Positions 5,962-9,763 of a stretch of DNA of 9,763 nucleotides are shown piece by piece. The DNA comes from Bryobacteraceae bacterium (GTDB taxonomy: Bacteria; Acidobacteriota; Terriglobia; Bryobacterales; Bryobacteraceae): NCBI GenBank assembly GCA_025350445.1, contig JANXXV010001040.1, positions 1-9,763 on the forward strand, given 5' to 3'. Position 1 is the stretch's first letter; every line of letters begins with the position of its first letter. A program made the translations under genes and the position numbers. Under the pieces are notes generated by a model. The model was not told the DNA's origin, ran no database searches, and saw only the letters and a program-made list of their open reading frames with translations.

Positions 5962-7371
5962 TTGGTGGCAAGCTCCTACGACTTCGGGTTCCAACGTATC
6001 AACCGTTTCCTCTTGCGCTGGACCGCTATTGTGTTTCTGGCGGGATTGTTTGCGGCCAATGTTTACCGGGCCGCCACGCAATCGCTGACTATCGATGAAG
6101 CGTTCACTTACCAACTCTATCTGGCGAAGAACCTGCGCGCGATTTTGACGGAATACGATGCAAACAACCATGTGCTTTATACGCTGCTGGCGAAGTTGTC
6201 GGTGGGGATGTTTGGAACGGGTGAGTTTGCCATCCGGCTGCCTTCGGTGTTGGGAGGGCTGGTTTATTTCTATGCGGTTTTCCGGGTTTGCTGGTTCTTC
6301 TTTGCGGACCGGTTCTTGTTTGTTGTGGGTGTTGCCGCGCTCACGTTGAATCCGTTTGTGTTGGACTTTCTGTCGGCTGGCCGGGGGTACGGACTGGGCC
6401 TGGCGTTGTGGATGCTGGGGCTTTGGTTCCTGTTGGATGGCCGGCTGGAACGCGCAGGCGCTTCATTCGGGCTGGCGATGGCAGCGAATCTGACGATGGT
6501 GTTTCCCGGCGCGGGTTTGATTCTGGCGTATGGGATTTGGGCTACCGCTCCCTCACGGTCGCGGCTCGGATTGGACAGCGATGCGGGCCGTGAGGTTGGC
6601 GGGTACGGTTCGTGGGAGATTGTGGACCGTTTGATTCTGCCGGCTGTTGCAGCTTCGTTTATTGTCTTGGTGATTCCGCTGGCTAACATGAAGCCGGGTA
6701 GTTTTTATGCGGGTTCAGAGACGTTGTGGCGCGGGGTGCAGACGGTGGTCACAATGTCGTTGCGGCATCACATGACTGTGATTCCGGATGTGCAGATCAT
6801 GCTGCTGAACTTGCTTTTTCCGGTAATGCTGGTGTGTGTTGTGGTGCTGGCGATGCGGCCACATCCTCAACTTGCTTTGCTGGGCGGGGCTTTGGGGTTG
6901 ACCATCGTGCTGCTGGTGCCGGCGCACTACGGGGCGCACTTGCTGTATCCGGAAATGCGGACTGGGTTGTATTTGTGTCCGCTGTTCACTCTGGTTTATC
7001 TGCTGGCCATGCGGGACCGGAAGATCTGGTGGGGGGTGCCGTTGTGGTTGCTGCTGGGGCTCTACGCCTTCGAGTGGAACACTTCGCATTACGCCGAATG
7101 GAAGTTCGATGCGGGGACTAAGCGGATTTCGGAACTGCTGCGTGATCGCCATCCACGACGGGTTGGCGCGTCGTGGGAGTTGGAGCCGGCGCTGAACTAC
7201 TATCGTGTTCGGTATCGCATGGACGGGATGGAGCCGGTAGCGCGGAGCAGCCCCGATGGCGACTACGACTGCTATGTGCTGCTGCCTTCCGACTACGGCG
7301 TTATTTCACGACGGCGGTTGAAGGAAGTTTACCGGGATCCTCTTTCAGAGGCGGTGCTGGCTGCACCTTAA
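5962..7371 (+). CDS. GT39-like polytopic membrane glycosyltransferase
   Basis: The protein has 469 residues with many hydrophobic helices and a soluble C-terminal part (about 370-469). After the first helix (about 21-34) comes SLTIDEAFTY with the acidic pair D45-E46, the catalytic-loop hallmark of GT-C enzymes of the GT39/PMT-ArnT type. It is followed by DANNHVLYTLLAKLSVGMFG and EFAIRLPSVLGGL, then a LSAGRGYGLGLALW block. Such enzymes transfer a sugar from a polyprenyl-phosphate donor to protein, lipid or glycan on the outer face of the inner membrane; donor and acceptor are unknown here. The start is TTG 5962 or the adjacent GTG 5965, both with poor ribosome sites; the ATG at 5957 is out of frame. 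Residues 195-203 (TAPSRSRLG) are encoded by repeat copy 3, in the loop between two helices. The 3' end overlaps the convergent glycosidase-like gene by 71 bp. Confidence 0.83.
   Translation: MVASSYDFGFQRINRFLLRWTAIVFLAGLFAANVYRAATQSLTIDEAFTYQLYLAKNLRAILTEYDANNHVLYTLLAKLSVGMFGTGEFAIRLPSVLGGLVYFYAVFRVCWFFFADRFLFVVGVAALTLNPFVLDFLSAGRGYGLGLALWMLGLWFLLDGRLERAGASFGLAMAANLTMVFPGAGLILAYGIWATAPSRSRLGLDSDAGREVGGYGSWEIVDRLILPAVAASFIVLVIPLANMKPGSFYAGSETLWRGVQTVVTMSLRHHMTVIPDVQIMLLNLLFPVMLVCVVVLAMRPHPQLALLGGALGLTIVLLVPAHYGAHLLYPEMRTGLYLCPLFTLVYLLAMRDRKIWWGVPLWLLLGLYAFEWNTSHYAEWKFDAGTKRISELLRDRHPRRVGASWELEPALNYYRVRYRMDGMEPVARSSPDGDYDCYVLLPSDYGVISRRRLKEVYRDPLSEAVLAAP
6544..6570 (-). repeat. Dispersed short repeat, copy 3, inside a gene
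   Basis: Its reverse complement matches copy 2 (5065-5091) at 26 of 27 positions; one T/C change is the only difference. It is exactly nine codons long here and in frame with the glycosyltransferase, adding TAPSRSRLG to a loop after the helix ending LILAYGIW. The partner half with GGCTCGG seen beside copy 2 is absent, so this copy is only the core. Confidence 0.75.
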
Positions 7372-9067
7372 CTATGAAGTAAGGTGAGGCGACCCGCGGG
7401 TCCGGCAGCAACCAGCCGGGGGAGTGCGCCGGGAGGACTTCGAAGTAATAGACGAGGTCGTGATCCAGCGTGAGCGCGGCGGCTGGGATGGTGAAGTGAC
7501 CGGTGTCGTTTTCGACCGTGGGTCCGTAGTGGAGAATGACCCGGAAGCCATGGGGCGCCTTGAGCGTGATGGCGAGCGGCTGGTTTGCGAATGCAACCGG
7601 CGGCGGGATGTGCTCCATTGGCGGACGGGGTTGCATTGCGGGCCAGGGTTGCGGGGGTTGTTCGGCGTGTTCCGATTGTTCGTATTGTTTGACGCGGTCT
7701 TCGATTGCTTTGACGTTTGGCTGAGACGTTGTCTGATCGAGGGGATATTTGTTGGCGATGCGTTCCCACTGGCGGGCGGCTCCGCGGATTTCGCGCTGCG
7801 CGGCGTAGAGACCCGAATCGGCGCCGGTTTGTTCAAAGACTTCCAGTTGGTCGGCGGCCATTTGCATGCGGGCGTAGTATTTCGCTACGGCGGCCAGGGA
7901 GAGGAAATCCGCTTCGGACGACGTCCATTCTTTGTTGGCGGGGTCGATTGACTTCTTGGCGGTCTCGACGGTCCGCTCCAGGTTGAGGGCTAGCCTTTGG
8001 AAATGCGCTGCCGCTGCAACGGGTGTTTGTGTCGTCGATGGGATTCCTTTGACGCGATTCCGCACGGCTTCTTTTACGTTTGTATTGGGCAGCTCTATTG
8101 TGGTGTTGCGGTAGGCTTCGAGGGCGTCCGCGGCGGCGGGTCCGAAACGGCGCTGGAGTTCGGCGAGCCACACTTTATCCGGCGTTTGGATGTCGTAGCC
8201 AAGGCGGCCCCAGAGCATGTAAAAGAGCCAGAAGCGTTCGGGATCGGGTGGGGCATCAAGCTCAAAGCCCGTCGAGCCGTTGATGGTGAAGAGGGGCACG
8301 GTGCGGCGGACATAGCCAGGGTCGCCCCAGAGCAGCTTTGGTTCGAAGGCTGGTTTGGTGTAGCTGGACGAGAGGCGGATCGGGATGCCGGCTTGCTTTG
8401 CGGCTTCCACCAGGCTTGGTTTTGTTTGGGCGCTACCCAGTTCCAGAGTCACCAAGTGGCCAGACCGGCGGATGAGATCGAAGGCTTGCTCCGGATTCGA
8501 TTGCAGGTGGATGGCTCGAATGTTCTTGCACCTGGTTAGAATGGCGGCGAGGTTCCTGGCTTCGGCTAGGAACGTGAGTACGAAATCTATGCCGTGATCG
8601 TTGGCAATCTGGGACATCTCGTCTATCCGTTCGAGGTCTGGGACTTGGGCCACGACAACGTTTAGACGGTTGAATCGGTTTCCGGCCAGCATTTGAATGT
8701 AGCTGGTCCAGAATTCCTTGGGTTGATTTTGGTAGCCGATGCGGACACCGCGGAGTTGGCAAACCGGGAGGACTTTCGCTGGGGAAAGCTTTCCGCTGGC
8801 GCGGATTTGTTCGGCGGCATCGAGCAGGCCGTACATCAGGCCGCGGAGGTCGCCGCCAAAGATGCGAGGGCCGTCAATGCGGTAGGATTCCGATGGGCTG
8901 TCAACAGACATCTCCGTGATCACGCGGAGGAGGGCTGGCTCCATTTTGCGGGCGGCTAAGGCGGCGTTTAATTCGGCGCGGCCGAATTCGAGAGGTCCGG
9001 CTGCGGCCGCGGCGGCGATGATGAGGAGCAGTAGAACGCCCTTAGCGCGGCTAGTGAAATATTCCAC
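7301..9067 (-). CDS. Exported glycoside hydrolase-like protein (GH67/GH20-domain-2-like N-terminus)
   Basis: The gene encodes 588 residues with a signal peptide (about 1-23, VLLLLIIAAAAAAG). Residues about 26-92 form an alpha/beta domain with ESYRIDG, IFGGDLRGLMYGLLDAAEQI, the pattern of the small domain preceding the catalytic barrel in alpha-glucuronidases and GH20 enzymes. Residues about 104-290 look like a TIM barrel (LRGVRIGYQNQPKEFW ... FWLFYMLWGRLGYD). A helical region (about 295-460) is followed by a Pro/Gln-rich linker (about 465-490) and a beta-rich end. I cannot point to a catalytic acid pair, so activity and substrate are open; a non-catalytic carbohydrate-binding role is possible. 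The GTG start at 9067 has GGAAAA just upstream and overlaps the end of the M28 peptidase gene by 17 bp, so the two are probably co-transcribed. The 3' end overlaps the convergent glycosyltransferase gene by 71 bp. Confidence 0.72.
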   Translation of the reverse strand: MEYFTSRAKGVLLLLIIAAAAAAGPLEFGRAELNAALAARKMEPALLRVITEMSVDSPSESYRIDGPRIFGGDLRGLMYGLLDAAEQIRASGKLSPAKVLPVCQLRGVRIGYQNQPKEFWTSYIQMLAGNRFNRLNVVVAQVPDLERIDEMSQIANDHGIDFVLTFLAEARNLAAILTRCKNIRAIHLQSNPEQAFDLIRRSGHLVTLELGSAQTKPSLVEAAKQAGIPIRLSSSYTKPAFEPKLLWGDPGYVRRTVPLFTINGSTGFELDAPPDPERFWLFYMLWGRLGYDIQTPDKVWLAELQRRFGPAAADALEAYRNTTIELPNTNVKEAVRNRVKGIPSTTQTPVAAAAHFQRLALNLERTVETAKKSIDPANKEWTSSEADFLSLAAVAKYYARMQMAADQLEVFEQTGADSGLYAAQREIRGAARQWERIANKYPLDQTTSQPNVKAIEDRVKQYEQSEHAEQPPQPWPAMQPRPPMEHIPPPVAFANQPLAITLKAPHGFRVILHYGPTVENDTGHFTIPAAALTLDHDLVYYFEVLPAHSPGWLLPDPRVASPYFIVKVQPAPPLKEDPGKLPSTAVVK

Positions 9068-9763
9068 GTTTTCCGGAAGTGAAATCTTCCCATTGGCCGA
9101 ATGCTTTCATTTGCTCGTCCAGTTTGGTGTCGGTGAGAAGCTTCTGAACCTCTGAGCGCGTTTGCCGCCGCAGCCGTTCGGGGTCGTCGGCCAGGCCCCA
9201 AATTAACGCCGAGGCGATGGCAATGGTTGTCTTCATCTCGCGCTGATTTACGCGGTCGAAGGTATCGGATTCGGCGTGATAGTCGGGCAGGTACGGGGCT
9301 GGATCCTGAATCCCAACGAGGTTGGGTACGCCTGAAAGCAGGAAGTCGAAATTGTCCGTCCCATCGATGGCGTCGGTAAGGTGATCGGTGGCGGAGAATG
9401 CGGCCACTGCGGATAGCGCGCGGTTTACCGGCGAGCGCAGTTCCTCGCGCCCGTTCAGATAGAATCCCGTGAGATGCCCTGAGCCGGTATCGAAGGTGAC
9501 GCTGGCTGCATGTTTATCCAGTTCGGCGTGATGCCGTTCCACGTAGGCCCGCGATCCCCACATACCCTGTTCCTCGCCCATGAACAGGACGAAGCGGATG
9601 GTGCGCCGCGGAATCACGCCAAGCTGTTTGAACGCCCGAGCCACATCCAGCACCAGGGCGACGTTGGCTCCGTTGTCCTCCGCGCCGGTTCCCAAATCCC
9701 AGGAATCGAGATGCGCGCCGATGAGTACCACTTCGCCAGGCTTTTCGCGGCCGCGGAGTTCGG
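9051..9763 (-). CDS. M28-family zinc aminopeptidase, partial at the window edge
   Basis: The frame is open to the window end, so the 5' part of the gene is missing; about 236 C-terminal residues are present. Counting from the GTG at 9731, the five ligands of the two-zinc M28 centre are visible: H7 in GAHLDSWD, the bridging D19 in GAEDNGAN, E54 of the MGEEQG pair (E53 being the general base), D81 in TFDTGSG and H153 in DYHAESDT. These enzymes remove N-terminal amino acids or cleave related amide bonds, usually in the periplasm or outside. A signal peptide and perhaps a PA insert domain would lie in the missing part. The GTG at 9731 is unlikely to be the start, because the preceding residues ELRGREKPGEV continue the strand leading to the first zinc ligand. 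The gene end overlaps the glycosidase-like gene by 17 bp. Confidence 0.9.
   Translation of the reverse strand, partial: ELRGREKPGEVVLIGAHLDSWDLGTGAEDNGANVALVLDVARAFKQLGVIPRRTIRFVLFMGEEQGMWGSRAYVERHHAELDKHAASVTFDTGSGHLTGFYLNGREELRSPVNRALSAVAAFSATDHLTDAIDGTDNFDFLLSGVPNLVGIQDPAPYLPDYHAESDTFDRVNQREMKTTIAIASALIWGLADDPERLRRQTRSEVQKLLTDTKLDEQMKAFGQWEDFTSGKRGIFH

Noticed and set aside
7997..8539. 180-residue plus-strand open frame
   Set aside because: It is opposite the 588-residue exported protein gene and has no recognisable motif; the minus-strand frame spans the whole region with a signal peptide and domains.
1..9763. CRISPR array, tRNA, rRNA, IS element or prophage genes
   Set aside because: I saw no regularly spaced repeats, cloverleaf-like segments, transposase motifs or phage structural genes; the three repeat copies are far apart and differ in orientation.

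Overview
The window looks like chromosome of an Acidobacteriota member of the Bryobacterales/Solibacter type. This is inferred from moderately high GC, a Tat-exported enolase-superfamily enzyme, a secreted DUF1080 protein, a GT39-like membrane glycosyltransferase, a glycosidase-like export and a short dispersed repeat whose translations read 'SRDREGA' or 'APSRSRLG'. I recall such translated repeats from these genomes, but the assignment rests on pattern recognition, not a search. No rRNA, tRNA, CRISPR array, IS element or prophage gene is visible.

Layout, left to right. Bases 1-528 hold one copy of the repeat (20-43) and a decayed 3' fragment of what looks like a FecR-like/anti-sigma regulator (+). 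A GC-rich hairpin (533-550) separates it from a minus-strand set read right to left: a RHH antitoxin (1251-1481), a PIN-domain toxin (848-1261) and a small membrane protein (577-894), each overlapping the next. The toxin-antitoxin promoter region is very compact. It has an 8-bp-arm palindrome touching the antitoxin start codon and covering a candidate -10 box, backed by a second hairpin over the stop codon of the next gene.

From 5906 down to 1522 runs a minus-strand cluster with close junctions: DUF1080 protein, metal-dependent cyclase family protein, CcmB, CcmC, CcmD-like protein and a mannonate-dehydratase-like enzyme. The cyclase/ccmB (TTGA) and ccmD/enolase (ATGA) junctions are 4-bp overlaps and ccmB/ccmC are 3 bp apart, which implies an operon. 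Heme-export/cytochrome c maturation membrane subunits thus sit between carbohydrate-type enzymes, and no ccmA ATPase gene is in the window. A second copy of the repeat fills the DUF1080-cyclase gap and covers the cyclase ATG.

A 55-bp divergent gap (5907-5961) leads to a plus-strand GT39-like membrane glycosyltransferase (5962-7371), which carries the third copy of the repeat in frame. Its end overlaps by 71 bp the end of a convergent 588-residue exported glycosidase-like protein (7301-9067). That gene overlaps by 17 bp an upstream M28 zinc peptidase gene (9051-9763), which is cut by the window edge.

The theme is extracytoplasmic sugar or polymer handling plus c-type cytochrome maturation, with a toxin-antitoxin module alongside. 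I found no clearly new multi-gene defence or mobile system. The most unusual signals are the repeat with its in-gene copy and the compact toxin-antitoxin control region.
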